Assembly: GCA_024400815.1 (NCBI GenBank)
Contig: JAKSMD010000012.1
Coordinates: 1-35,894 of the forward strand
DNA length: 35,894 nt
Source: Bacteroidales bacterium
GTDB lineage: Bacteria > Bacteroidota > Bacteroidia > Bacteroidales > WCHB1-69
Direction of reading: 5' to 3'
In this document: positions 14,570-23,006 of the stretch, piece by piece
Layout: the number at the start of each line of letters is the position of its first letter
Numbering within the stretch: the first letter of the stretch is position 1
Made by a program: the position numbers and the translations under genes
Notes under the pieces: model-generated
What the model was told of the DNA's origin: nothing
Database searches by the model: none
Seen by the model: only the letters and a program-made list of their open reading frames with translations

Positions 14570-16555
14570 TTAGTCCTCCTTTTTACTATATAGTTTGTTC
14601 TTTCGGTGTTCTGGATTTTCAGCTTTTAAGGTGAAGGTGACGGTGGTTCCTTCTCCAAGGATGCTATGAATGAAAATGCGATTGCCTCCTTTCTCAATCA
14701 TATCTTTGCATACCAATAATCCTAAGCCGGTGCCTCTTTCCCCATTTGTTCCTAATCTGGATTTCGTGCCTAATTGGAATGATTCAGTGATTTGCTCTTG
14801 GGTCATCCCTATGCCATGGTCGATAATGGATAATTGGTGATTGTTGTTTGTTTTATTAAGGGATATTTCGATGTTGCTATTCTCTGGAGAAAATTTAATG
14901 GCATTCGACAGCAGGTTCCGAATGATAAACTCGGTGAAATTGATATCTTCATATACTAAAATATCTTCGTTGATGTTGTGCGTAATGGTGATTTTTTTAC
15001 TCTCTGCTTGACTATGTACTTTCCGGATGGCAGATTCCACAGAAGTCCGAATGTTCAGTCGTGTGGGAATGTATTCCATGCGCCCGCAGTCCAAGGATGA
15101 CCATTGCAGCAGGTCGAAGAGCAAGTCGTTCATGGAATTTGTGGATTTTTGTAACTCGATCAAATATTGCTTTAGTTCAGTCGGCGGGATTTTGTCGAAA
15201 TTGTCGGATACAATATTGATCATGTGCTTTTGAGCCGCCATTGGATTTTTCAAGTCGTGAGAAATAATTGAAAAATACTGCCCTTTGGTTTTGTTGAGTT
15301 CGGCCAATTGGATTGCCCTTTTTTTACGAATTCGAGTACTAATCAGCAGACACAATAAAATGATGGAGATGAGTATGATGATGGAAATGAGAACCCCGAT
15401 GGCGTATCTCTGATGCAGGCTCTTATTTTGAATTAAAGCGAGTTCGGTCTCTTTACCCTGTGTGTTGTATTTGATTTCAAATTCATTGACTATCAGTTCG
15501 CGTTCATCTAATAAAAGGGAGTCTTTCAAGGCGCTGCTTTTTTCAAAATAGGATAGTGCTTTTGCCGGGTCACTGTCTTTATAGAGTTTATATAGATTAT
15601 AGCAAACCAATTGGAGGATGTGTCTTGAATGAATTTGCTGGCATATTTTTTCGGATTCCAAGAAATATTGTTCTGCCTTATTGTTGTGATGCAGGGTTTG
15701 CTCAACACAACCCAGTTGCTTGAGGGTGTATGCCACTGAGATAGCATTGTCGGTTTTTCTGAAAATAGCAAGTGCTTTTTGGTAGTTGTCGATGCAGGAG
15801 GGCCAATCTTCTAATTTTTTTAAGATATTGCCTTTTTGAAGAATTCGGTTGGCTGTATGGTCATGGTGTTGCGCCTTTTGGTCCACTTGAAGTGCCTTGT
15901 TGAGGTATGTTTGGGCTTCTTGTATGCGATTTTCATAGAGTATAATGTTGCTTGCTAAGCCATATAGCGTTGCTAATTTGTCGTCGTTCGGATGCAATAA
16001 TTCGATTTCGATGGCTTCTTTGGCATATTTTTCAGCTTGTTGTAATTTTCCAGTGGCAAGATAGATGCCCGCAAATGAGGCTAGTGCGTTGCTGATGAGG
16101 TTCTCATTTTGGATTTCGAGCCCGATGGAACGACTTTTTCGTGCGTACTTTAAAGAAGCGCTATATCTTCCCATTTTGAAATAGGCGTTGCTTAAGATTT
16201 CGTAGCAGTTGGCCAAGAAATGTCGGGTTTCAGGATCGTCTTCGGTTATTTGCTGCGTGGCCATGAGTGCATACTCGATGCTCTTTTGAAAGTCATTCAA
16301 TTGCAACTCATGATAGGCCATTCCCAAATATGCTGCTGCTTCTATGTGCGTTTTAGGCGTGCTTTCTGTTATTTCGATTGGGTATTGAAATTGGTCGTCT
16401 TGAATGAAATATTGAACCAATTGAAGACCGATTTCATTGCGGTCTCCTCCTATTTTGCCCTCAAAGGAAAGAAATAAGGAGTCAACATTTGTTTTTGAAA
16501 AAGCTAGCGCTGACTCAAATAGCAATAGAATAATAAAAAGAATCCTCTTTGTCAT
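14570..16555 (-). CDS. TPR-containing membrane sensor histidine kinase
   Basis: A 661-residue protein. A signal peptide or first helix (MTKRILFIILLLFESALAFS) is followed by about six tetratricopeptide-like repeats to residue 340, a membrane helix (IGVLISIIILISIILLCLLI, about 383-403), a HisKA dimerisation domain with the phosphoaccepting His433 in SIISHDLKNPM, and an HATPase domain with the N box (NLLSNAIKF, Asn551), DHGIGM and GTGLGL. The periplasmic TPR part probably binds a peptide or protein signal. The kinase has a HisKA-type H box although its partner is a NarL-type regulator. The ligand cannot be predicted. Confidence 0.92.
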   Translation of the reverse strand: MTKRILFIILLLFESALAFSKTNVDSLFLSFEGKIGGDRNEIGLQLVQYFIQDDQFQYPIEITESTPKTHIEAAAYLGMAYHELQLNDFQKSIEYALMATQQITEDDPETRHFLANCYEILSNAYFKMGRYSASLKYARKSRSIGLEIQNENLISNALASFAGIYLATGKLQQAEKYAKEAIEIELLHPNDDKLATLYGLASNIILYENRIQEAQTYLNKALQVDQKAQHHDHTANRILQKGNILKKLEDWPSCIDNYQKALAIFRKTDNAISVAYTLKQLGCVEQTLHHNNKAEQYFLESEKICQQIHSRHILQLVCYNLYKLYKDSDPAKALSYFEKSSALKDSLLLDERELIVNEFEIKYNTQGKETELALIQNKSLHQRYAIGVLISIIILISIILLCLLISTRIRKKRAIQLAELNKTKGQYFSIISHDLKNPMAAQKHMINIVSDNFDKIPPTELKQYLIELQKSTNSMNDLLFDLLQWSSLDCGRMEYIPTRLNIRTSVESAIRKVHSQAESKKITITHNINEDILVYEDINFTEFIIRNLLSNAIKFSPENSNIEISLNKTNNNHQLSIIDHGIGMTQEQITESFQLGTKSRLGTNGERGTGLGLLVCKDMIEKGGNRIFIHSILGEGTTVTFTLKAENPEHRKNKLYSKKED

Positions 16556-16653
16556 GGACGGTATGGTATTTTAATGGATAACAATATGGGTAGAGCAAGG
16601 GTAATAGTTTTTTTCTACCTATTGAATAGAGGGAGGAGGATGGCGAGTGACTC

Positions 16654-18444
16654 TTATTTTGCAGAGGTTAGTTCAAGGTGTTGTTTTAGTATTTGTGCTT
16701 TTTGCGGGCCGATGGTTTCGGCAATTTCTGTCAAACTGGCTTGGCGTATTTTGGCGACGCTTTTGAATTTAGTCAGCAATTTCTTCTTCAGTACGGGGCC
16801 AATGCCGGGGATATCATCTAGAACGGATGCTATGCTGGTTTTAGAACGGCGGTTCCGATGGTGCGTGATGCCGAAGCGATGCACCTCGTCGCGTACATAT
16901 TGCAGTAGTTTTTGAGCTTCTGATTTCTTGTCAATATAGGTAGGGTATTCGTCGCCGTATTTGTAAATGTCTTCTAATCGCTCGGCAATGCCGATGAGCA
17001 TCACGCGGTTTTGGATGTTCAAGTCGCAAAGCGATTTGTAGGCGGAGGTTAGTTGCCCTTTCCCGCCGTCAATGACGACGAGGTCGGGTAGTGGCTTCTC
17101 TTCTTCCAGGAGCCTGTGATAGCGGCGATAGACAACCTCTTCCATGGATGCGAAGTCGTTGGCACCGACGACGGTCTTGATGAGATAGTGCCGGTACTCT
17201 TTCTTGGCGGGTTTGCCATCCAGAAAGCAAACCATGGCGGCCACGGGGTCGTCGCCTTGCGTGTTGGAATTGTCGAAACATTCGATATGGCGCGGCAGCA
17301 CTTTCATGCCCAAGGCGGTCTGCAACGCCTGCAGCACGCGCTGACTACGGCGCTCCGGATTGACTAAGTCCTGTCTTTTTTTCTTTTCTAAAAGATAGAA
17401 ATGCGCATTGCGTTCGGCCAGTTCGACTAACTTGCGCTTGTCTCCGCGCTGCGGCACTTGGAATTCCCATCCTTCAGCCTCAATAGTGGGCATGAAGGGC
17501 ACTAAGATGGTAGCAAACAGGTTTCCCAACTTCTCTTTGATTTCCAGCATGCCTGCCCAGAGCAAATCTTCTTTGCTGAGGTCCATCTTGTTGTTGATTT
17601 CAATAATCTGCGCTTGCACAATGGCCCCATCAATGATACGCATGAAACTGATGTAGGCACAGTCATTTTCTTCTTCCATGCCGAACACATCCATGTTGGT
17701 CATAGTAGGACTGACCACAATGGATTTGACCACAAAGTTCTCCAGGATTTCAATGCGGCTTTTGATTTCTTTGGCTTTTTCAAATTCCAAATTGTCAGCA
17801 TAGCGCATCATTTCTTCTTTCAATTGGTTGATTACCTCTTTGCGGTTGCCTTTGATGATGTCTTGAATTTTGCGGATGTCTTTTTGGTATGCTTCCTGTG
17901 AAATAAGACCGCAGCAAGGCGCAGCGCATTTTTTCAATTGGTGTTGAATGCAAGGCCGGTCGTTCTGAACCAATCGCTTGCAGTTGCGCAATTGAAACAT
18001 GCTGTTAATCGTATCCAAAAGCACATTCATCTGTTTGACGGATGAATATGGGCCATAAAGATGCATTTGGCTGGGATTTGGATTGCGTGTGGAAAAGATG
18101 CGCGGGAAGTCTTCTTTGGTGATGGCAATCCAGGGATACGATTTGTCATCTTTCAGCAAAATGTTGTAATGGGGCTTGAATTGCTTTATCATACTGTTTT
18201 CCAAAAGCAAGGCTTCCCATTCTGTATCCACGACGGTAGTCTGGATGTCGCGGATTTTTGTGACGAGCATCCGAACTTTGGCCGAATCATGTTCTTTGTT
18301 GAAATAGGAGGACACGCGTCGTTTGAGCCGTTTGGCCTTGCCCACATATATGACGGTGCCCTTATCATCGAGAAACCGGTACACTCCTGGTTTCTCGGGC
18401 AGTGTCTTCAAAATTAGCTTTAGGTTTTCTCGAATTTCTTTCAT
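16654..18444 (-). CDS. uvrC: Excinuclease ABC subunit C
   Basis: The protein has 596 residues, usual for UvrC. The domains in order are: GIY-YIG nuclease (PGVYRFLDDKG, then VIYVGKAKRLKRRVSSYF), the Cys-rich segment with KKCAAPCCG, a UVR motif (ADNLEFEKAKEIKSRIEILE), the RNase H-like endonuclease domain (IECFDNSNTQGDDPVAAMV, DLVVIDGGKGQL) and two helix-hairpin-helix motifs (IPGIGPVLKKKLL, and IGPQKAQILK). It makes the dual incision in nucleotide-excision repair with UvrAB. It has its own promoter and is probably monocistronic. No intrinsic terminator is visible after it. Confidence 0.97.
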   Translation of the reverse strand: MKEIRENLKLILKTLPEKPGVYRFLDDKGTVIYVGKAKRLKRRVSSYFNKEHDSAKVRMLVTKIRDIQTTVVDTEWEALLLENSMIKQFKPHYNILLKDDKSYPWIAITKEDFPRIFSTRNPNPSQMHLYGPYSSVKQMNVLLDTINSMFQLRNCKRLVQNDRPCIQHQLKKCAAPCCGLISQEAYQKDIRKIQDIIKGNRKEVINQLKEEMMRYADNLEFEKAKEIKSRIEILENFVVKSIVVSPTMTNMDVFGMEEENDCAYISFMRIIDGAIVQAQIIEINNKMDLSKEDLLWAGMLEIKEKLGNLFATILVPFMPTIEAEGWEFQVPQRGDKRKLVELAERNAHFYLLEKKKRQDLVNPERRSQRVLQALQTALGMKVLPRHIECFDNSNTQGDDPVAAMVCFLDGKPAKKEYRHYLIKTVVGANDFASMEEVVYRRYHRLLEEEKPLPDLVVIDGGKGQLTSAYKSLCDLNIQNRVMLIGIAERLEDIYKYGDEYPTYIDKKSEAQKLLQYVRDEVHRFGITHHRNRRSKTSIASVLDDIPGIGPVLKKKLLTKFKSVAKIRQASLTEIAETIGPQKAQILKQHLELTSAK

Positions 18445-18465
18445 CGTTTCCTATTTCATGAGCGG

Positions 18466-18473
18466 CAAAAGTA
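18466..18473 (-). promoter_or_regulatory. -7 box of uvrC
   Basis: Read on the minus strand this is TACTTTTG followed by CCGC, a full match to the Bacteroidetes -7 consensus, about 22 bases before the start codon. I see no convincing -33 element. Confidence 0.55.
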
Positions 18474-18490
18474 CAAAAAAATGGCAAATC

Positions 18491-18591
18491 GAGAATTGAG
18501 AATTGACAATTAGGGGGACTCCAAGAAGTCAATGTCAAGGTCAATGGTCAAAGTTTCATAAGTAGAGAAGTAGAAAGGTAGAAAAGTATAG
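18491..18591. repeat. Cluster of three short-period repeats upstream of uvrC
   Basis: Positions 18491-18511 carry GAGAATTGA units matching 531-564. Positions 18527-18553 carry GTCAATG/GTCAAGG units. Positions 18560-18591 carry AAGTAGA/AAGTAGAAAGG units. All are degenerate. They fill most of the gap between uvrC and the BtuG-like gene, and no protein is encoded there. Confidence 0.65.
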
Positions 18592-18641
18592 GGGAACTTC
18601 CAAATGCTAATGGTTGCCGCAGGCCAACCACTTTTCTGGGT

Positions 18642-19739
18642 TTATTTGAAAACAATGGCGTTGGGATTGAGACCGGCTGAAAATGTGAACTTTTTTTGGC
18701 CCTCTTTGTTGAAGCAGATGACATCCCCTGTGACAGAGAAGTCGTGTACATCGGTGATATAGACATCTCCATTGATGGGGTTGACGGTTATGCTGTAGGG
18801 CATTTGAATGTGGGTTCCATCTTTGATGAAACAATCGCCTTGATCGTAGCTGTCGTTGTGCAAGTTGATAACCCGTATGGCATCTGATGTTCCTTTGTAT
18901 CTGACATCGTAAACATATGCTTTGCCATCAAAAATGGTGAAGTTCTGGATGTTGTTCCAAGTCCGATAGGTCTCGTTTGTAGAGGTTATGATTTCAAGGA
19001 GGCGTCCTGCCTCATCTCCGTAGTTGCCTTTACAGCAGACATAAATTCTGTTGCCGTCGCAGCAGACTTTGGATGGGTTTTTGCCCACGATAACGGTGTC
19101 TATCATTTCGAGAGTGTTGACATCAAATACAGACAAGGTATTGTCGTAGTTGGGGTAATTCAAACCGCCGGAATTTGCCACATAGAGTTTGCCATTGCAG
19201 ACGCAAAGTCCCTCAGGATTGCTGCCGGAATAGAAGGTGGCGTCTATATCCAATGTGCTGGTGTCAATGCGAACGATGTCGCCGTCAAAGCAGCTGACAA
19301 AGGCCTTGCCGTTGTAGAATGCAATGTGGCGAGGACTTTTTCCTGTCAAGGATATTGCTTTAAGGGATTTGGCAGTTTTGACATCCATAATTTCCACCCG
19401 GTTGGAGTTGTTGATAACGGCGTACATTTTGTTGCCGTATCGTTGTAAATCATTGCCAGTGTCGCCTAAACCGCGATTGTTGACTTGCGTGAATATGTCA
19501 TCGGTGAGAGCCTGGCTCTCAAAGTCATAGTACGAAAGGGTGCAGTTGTTCATTTGGAAAAGACCTTCGTTGAGGATGTAGATGCCATCTGTGCCCGCAT
19601 TGATAGGACCGTCAGGGCCCGGTTGAGGTTGGGGCTTGCAACCTGTGAAGAAAAGGGTGGTGAAAAGGATGAATAATCCGATGAGCTGTTGTCTAAAAGA
19701 CAATTTTTGTGCGTTTGAGTTTTGTTGTTTGAAATGCAT
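18642..19739 (-). CDS. BtuG-like beta-propeller surface lipoprotein under B12 riboswitch control
   Basis: I start it at the ATG at 19739 (365 residues), which gives a lipoprotein signal ending in LFFTGC; an upstream in-frame ATG at 19787 is possible. After a Pro-rich linker (KPQPQPGPDGP), the rest is repeated beta-propeller blades with short motifs such as YVANSGG, IDTVIVGKNPSKV, and VYITDVHDF, as in YncE/DUF5074 proteins. In Bacteroides, BtuG is such a surface lipoprotein that binds vitamin B12 with very high affinity and hands it to BtuB. The cobalamin riboswitch directly upstream (19845-20010) strongly supports the same role. There is no co-transcribed BtuB gene downstream. Fold and riboswitch are seen; the BtuG identity is inferred. 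Confidence 0.85.
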   Translation of the reverse strand: MHFKQQNSNAQKLSFRQQLIGLFILFTTLFFTGCKPQPQPGPDGPINAGTDGIYILNEGLFQMNNCTLSYYDFESQALTDDIFTQVNNRGLGDTGNDLQRYGNKMYAVINNSNRVEIMDVKTAKSLKAISLTGKSPRHIAFYNGKAFVSCFDGDIVRIDTSTLDIDATFYSGSNPEGLCVCNGKLYVANSGGLNYPNYDNTLSVFDVNTLEMIDTVIVGKNPSKVCCDGNRIYVCCKGNYGDEAGRLLEIITSTNETYRTWNNIQNFTIFDGKAYVYDVRYKGTSDAIRVINLHNDSYDQGDCFIKDGTHIQMPYSITVNPINGDVYITDVHDFSVTGDVICFNKEGQKKFTFSAGLNPNAIVFK

Positions 19740-19844
19740 TTCCTCGGCATTTATTAAGTTAAAAAATATGCTTCTGGAAACGGCCATTGAAAGTTTTTCT
19801 CAAAGTTCGAACCTGCCTATCTCCCGAAGCGGTTAACAACTCGT

Positions 19845-20010
19845 CAATTGGCAGGTTTTCTGACTTGCCCTTTTCGGAATGCCTTCCCATCGTATGACAG
19901 TGGCGTTTTTTTTCCGAAAGCGGATAGGGCTTACAGCAGCGGGTACTGTACAGGAATCACACCTGTTTCCCTTTCAGGATTTTGGATAAAATCCTTCACC
20001 ATTTGAACGC
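19845..20010 (-). promoter_or_regulatory. Cobalamin riboswitch
   Basis: Read on the minus strand, the conserved elements appear in order: GGGAAACAGGTGTGATTCC, CAGTACCCGC, GCTGTAAGCC, GCCACTG, GGGAAGGC and the B12 box AGTCAGAAAACCTGCC (19865-19850). The -7 box TATTTTTG lies just upstream (20020-20013). It precedes the BtuG-like gene, so B12 should turn that gene down when plentiful. The box bases AACCTGCC (19857-19850) are exactly complementary to GGCAGGTT (19817-19810) downstream, a plausible switching helix. Confidence 0.95.
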
Positions 20011-20012
20011 GG

Positions 20013-20020
20013 CAAAAATA
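20013..20020 (-). promoter_or_regulatory. -7 box of the riboswitch transcript
   Basis: TATTTTTG followed by CCGC on the minus strand, starting transcription near 20006, about 30-45 bases past the stop codon of the upstream receptor gene. It gives the BtuG-like gene its own transcript. Confidence 0.6.
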
Positions 20021-20048
20021 GAAAAAAATATGATAGGAAAAACGAATT

Positions 20049-22541
20049 TTAGAATTCAACGGCAAATTTTACATTGACCAATCTGCCAGTGAGGTAGTTA
20101 GGCACAGGGCGTTGGACATTGCCGATGTCCGTAATCCAGAAGTAAGATGAAACGTTGTTGACACCCAACAAATTGAATACCTCAATATAGATGCCGGCAT
20201 TTTTAATGCTGCGGATGAAAGGAGATCTGTTGCGCATACGGTCGCGACTTTGTTCCAAGAACATGAAGGAGAATCCCATATCGACACGACGATACCAGGA
20301 GGTACGGCTAATCCGTTGATATGCCTCAGAACGTGGCGGTCCGTATGGCAGACCAGAAGCAAATACGAGGTTGATGTGAACGCGGAATTGGGGATATCCG
20401 GGAATGTGGTCTTGGAAGAACAGGTTGAATGAAACGCGTTGGTCCGTTGGGCGAGGAATGTAGCCGGGCTCAATGACGTTGCCGTCTTTGTCGGTGTAGG
20501 AGTCGCCGATGATGTCTTCGGCGGTTTTCATGAGGGACATGGCGAACCATGACTCCAATCCGCGGATGAACTCGCCGCTGATTTTCAAATCCAAACCCGT
20601 AGCGTAGCCGACGGCGTTGTTGCGACCGCTATAGATGATGCGCACATTGTCAACGTTGTAGGAGATGAGGTGGTCCATATATTTGTAGTACGCTTCGGCG
20701 GTGAATTTGAATGGACGACGCCAGATGCTGAAGTTGTATTCGGCACCGGCAATGACTTGGTAGGAACGCTGGGAACGAATGCTGTCGTTCAGAGAACCAT
20801 CGGGGAAGCGCATTTCACGATAGAAAGCGGGCTGGTAGTAAATGCCCGTTTTAATATTGAAACTCCAATCATGTTTCCAGTGAGGATTGTAGATGAATGC
20901 GAGTCGTGGCGATACGGTGAATTCTTTCGGGGTGAAGGTCCAATAATGGCATCGGAGTCCAGCGTTGAGCATAAATTTGCTGCTGTCGCCATCAATCTTC
21001 CAGAGGTCTTGTATGAATCCAGTAAAGCGGAAAGTGCTCAAATCGTTGAAAGCAGTCAGGTAATTGTCTTCGCCAAACGTCAAGATGCGGGATGGGTCGT
21101 CCAATGGAATGGAGTCTCCTACGGGCATGGGAATGTAAGGCAGGGTGTAGCCCGAAGAGTCGTACATGGTCCACTCTTTGATCTGGTCGTGGATGATTTC
21201 GTTTTGTGCTTTGATGCCCCAAGATAAAGTGTTGTGGTAAGGCAGTTTGTGCTCGCCGCGCAAATCGGCAGCAGACACTACGGATTTGATGTGATTGCGG
21301 GCGTGTTCCAAGTAGGTTCCATAGGAACGAACGGAGACTTCTTGAGCAATTTCACCATCTTCATTGCCGAGGTCGGCTTCCAAATCGCTCAAAAAATATT
21401 GACCTTGGATATCGTAAGATTCACTCTCCTTGGCAAAATAGGAGGAGATGATGAACTTCAGGTAGTTGCGGTCGTTCGGGCGGAAATGAAAGGTCAGGCC
21501 GCCGAGGTAGTTTTCGTATTTGTCGATCTCTTGACCGTCAAAATAGACGGTCAAACGACGAAATTCGCTGACGTTGCCAAAATCGGTCTCGCGGCTTTCT
21601 GGCTGGTAGAGGTACTTGTTGTGGGTGAAGTTGCCCAACAAGCTGATGCTGAATTTTTTGGTGATGTCCCAATTGAGCAGCATTTGCGTGTCGAAGAAAC
21701 GGGGCTTGTAGTCACCGGTGGTTTGCATGGACTTGAGCAAGTAGGCGCTGGACTTGAAGCGGACGCCGACCAAGAAAGAAAAGCAGCTGTCCACCTTGCC
21801 TTCCGCGTGAGCGGTGGCGCCTAACATGCTGGCAGAGATGGACCCGCCATATTGGGTGGGCTCTTTATATTGGACGTCCAAAACAGAGGACATCTTGTCA
21901 CCGTATTTCGCTTCAAAGCCGCCAGCGGAGAAGATGACGTTGCCGGTCAAGTCAGTGTTGACAAAACTCATTCCTTCTTGCTGGGCGCTGCGTACCAAAA
22001 ATGGACGGTAGATTTGGATGTCGTTGACGAAGACGAGGTTCTCATCAAAATTGCCGCCGCGTACATTGTATTGCGAACTTAACTCATTGGTGGAGGAGGT
22101 GCCAGGCAGCATCTTTATCAGGGACTCCATGCCGCCGTTAGGCGAGGGCATCTGGAAGGATAACCGAGGATCAACATGAATGTATCCTGATTCGTTGTTG
22201 CTGCGAATGTTGACTTGCTCCAGCCGATTGCCAATGGTGCGCATCAGCACGGTGATATTTTGCGTTTCCTTCTTGTTCAGTCGAACTGTGATGACCGTGT
22301 CCTTGTGACTGATTTGTTGGAAATAGATGCGCAGCGTAGTGCTTTCCGGAAGGTCGAGTACGAATTGACCGTAATCATTGGAGATGGTCTGAATGTCGTG
22401 GTCCAACACTTGGATGATGGTGTGCTCAATGGGCTGTCCTTCTTCATCTTGTACGGTGCCGCGCAAAGTGACTTTTTGCCCGAATAGGACCAAAACACTT
22501 GCCCATAGTAGTATGACCGTTAAGATGAATTTTTTATTCAA
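20049..22541 (-). CDS. TonB-dependent receptor with carboxypeptidase-regulatory N-terminal domain
   Basis: An 830-residue protein. A signal peptide ends near VLFGQ; residues about 23-105 are a carboxypeptidase-regulatory-like domain (LRGTVQDEEGQPIEHTIIQV, NDYGQFVLDL); a TonB plug follows (IKMLPGTSSTNELSSQYNVRGG, NVIFSAGGFEAKYGDKMSSV). The rest is an outer-membrane beta-barrel ending in Phe (VKFAVEF). The initiation codon must be TTG at 22541: a stop (TAG) lies in frame upstream and no ATG intervenes. It is upstream of the B12 riboswitch, not behind it, so I do not call it BtuB. It may share function with the next gene by adjacency only. Substrate is unknown. Confidence 0.88.
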   Translation of the reverse strand: MNKKFILTVILLWASVLVLFGQKVTLRGTVQDEEGQPIEHTIIQVLDHDIQTISNDYGQFVLDLPESTTLRIYFQQISHKDTVITVRLNKKETQNITVLMRTIGNRLEQVNIRSNNESGYIHVDPRLSFQMPSPNGGMESLIKMLPGTSSTNELSSQYNVRGGNFDENLVFVNDIQIYRPFLVRSAQQEGMSFVNTDLTGNVIFSAGGFEAKYGDKMSSVLDVQYKEPTQYGGSISASMLGATAHAEGKVDSCFSFLVGVRFKSSAYLLKSMQTTGDYKPRFFDTQMLLNWDITKKFSISLLGNFTHNKYLYQPESRETDFGNVSEFRRLTVYFDGQEIDKYENYLGGLTFHFRPNDRNYLKFIISSYFAKESESYDIQGQYFLSDLEADLGNEDGEIAQEVSVRSYGTYLEHARNHIKSVVSAADLRGEHKLPYHNTLSWGIKAQNEIIHDQIKEWTMYDSSGYTLPYIPMPVGDSIPLDDPSRILTFGEDNYLTAFNDLSTFRFTGFIQDLWKIDGDSSKFMLNAGLRCHYWTFTPKEFTVSPRLAFIYNPHWKHDWSFNIKTGIYYQPAFYREMRFPDGSLNDSIRSQRSYQVIAGAEYNFSIWRRPFKFTAEAYYKYMDHLISYNVDNVRIIYSGRNNAVGYATGLDLKISGEFIRGLESWFAMSLMKTAEDIIGDSYTDKDGNVIEPGYIPRPTDQRVSFNLFFQDHIPGYPQFRVHINLVFASGLPYGPPRSEAYQRISRTSWYRRVDMGFSFMFLEQSRDRMRNRSPFIRSIKNAGIYIEVFNLLGVNNVSSYFWITDIGNVQRPVPNYLTGRLVNVKFAVEF

Positions 22542-22602
22542 GATGATTTGAAAAATGAAACCGGACTATATACGCCTAAATGATAAAAATATTGTGTGGT
22601 TA

Positions 22603-22642
22603 GAAAAAAAAAGCTGCTGTAATAGCATTACTACAGCAGCTC
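22603..22642 (-). terminator. Strong intrinsic terminator of rpmB
   Basis: On the minus strand, a stem of AGCTGCTGTA paired to TACAGCAGCT (10 bp with a 10-base centre that can pair further) is followed directly by eight T. It lies 22 bases after the rpmB stop. Confidence 0.92.
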
Positions 22643-22663
22643 GTATTTCTTCTTTTTGAAGGA

Positions 22664-22897
22664 TTATAAGATACCTTTTTCAGCAGCTTCAACGAGGCAT
22701 TTGTAAATGCCTTTTTTGTTGATGTCGCGCATTCCGTGTGCGGAAACTTTGAGGTAAACCCATTCATCTAATTCTGGAACATAGAATTTTTTAGTATGCA
22801 AGTTTGGCTTGAATGTTCTCTTCGTTTTGATGTTGGAGTGTGAAACATTGTTACCAACTATCGCTTTCTTTCCTGTAATTTGGCAAACTCTTGACAT
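22664..22897 (-). CDS. rpmB: 50S ribosomal protein L28
   Basis: The protein has 77 residues and is the usual length. It starts [20 protein letters not shown] and continues with the basic RTFKPNLH and the family's W in [15 protein letters not shown]. It is a component of the large ribosomal subunit. A full Bacteroidetes promoter precedes it and a strong terminator follows, so it is a single-gene transcript. In many Bacteroidales rpmG follows rpmB directly; it does not here. Confidence 0.97.
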   Translation of the reverse strand: MSRVCQITGKKAIVGNNVSHSNIKTKRTFKPNLHTKKFYVPELDEWVYLKVSAHGMRDINKKGIYKCLVEAAEKGIL

Positions 22898-22945
22898 TTT
22901 TTCTATCGTTTTTTAATGATTAATATTCCTTATTATTTTGGGCGG

Positions 22946-22976
22946 CAAAAGTACAAAAAAAATCTATATTTCACAA
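22946..22976 (-). promoter_or_regulatory. Promoter of rpmB
   Basis: On the minus strand: TTG at 22976-22974, 20-base spacer, TACTTTTG at 22953-22946, then CCGC. This is the best -33/-7 match in the window. The predicted leader is about 42 bases. Confidence 0.65.
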
Positions 22977-23006
22977 CTACCTGTTAGTAAAAAAATTATT
23001 ATTTTT

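Noticed and set aside
18590..18625. An intrinsic terminator after the BtuG-like gene
   Set aside because: GGTTG and CAACC with GC-rich centre can form a small hairpin, but it has a bulge and no T-run after it.
20670..21824. Plus-strand open frames of 185 and 196 codons opposite the receptor gene
   Set aside because: They lie inside the receptor gene, have no recognisable domain and start without a promoter.
20049..22541. BtuB identity for the TonB-dependent receptor beside the B12 riboswitch
   Set aside because: The receptor gene is upstream of the riboswitch on the same strand and is not controlled by it. It also has a carboxypeptidase-regulatory domain that is common to receptors of many substrates.
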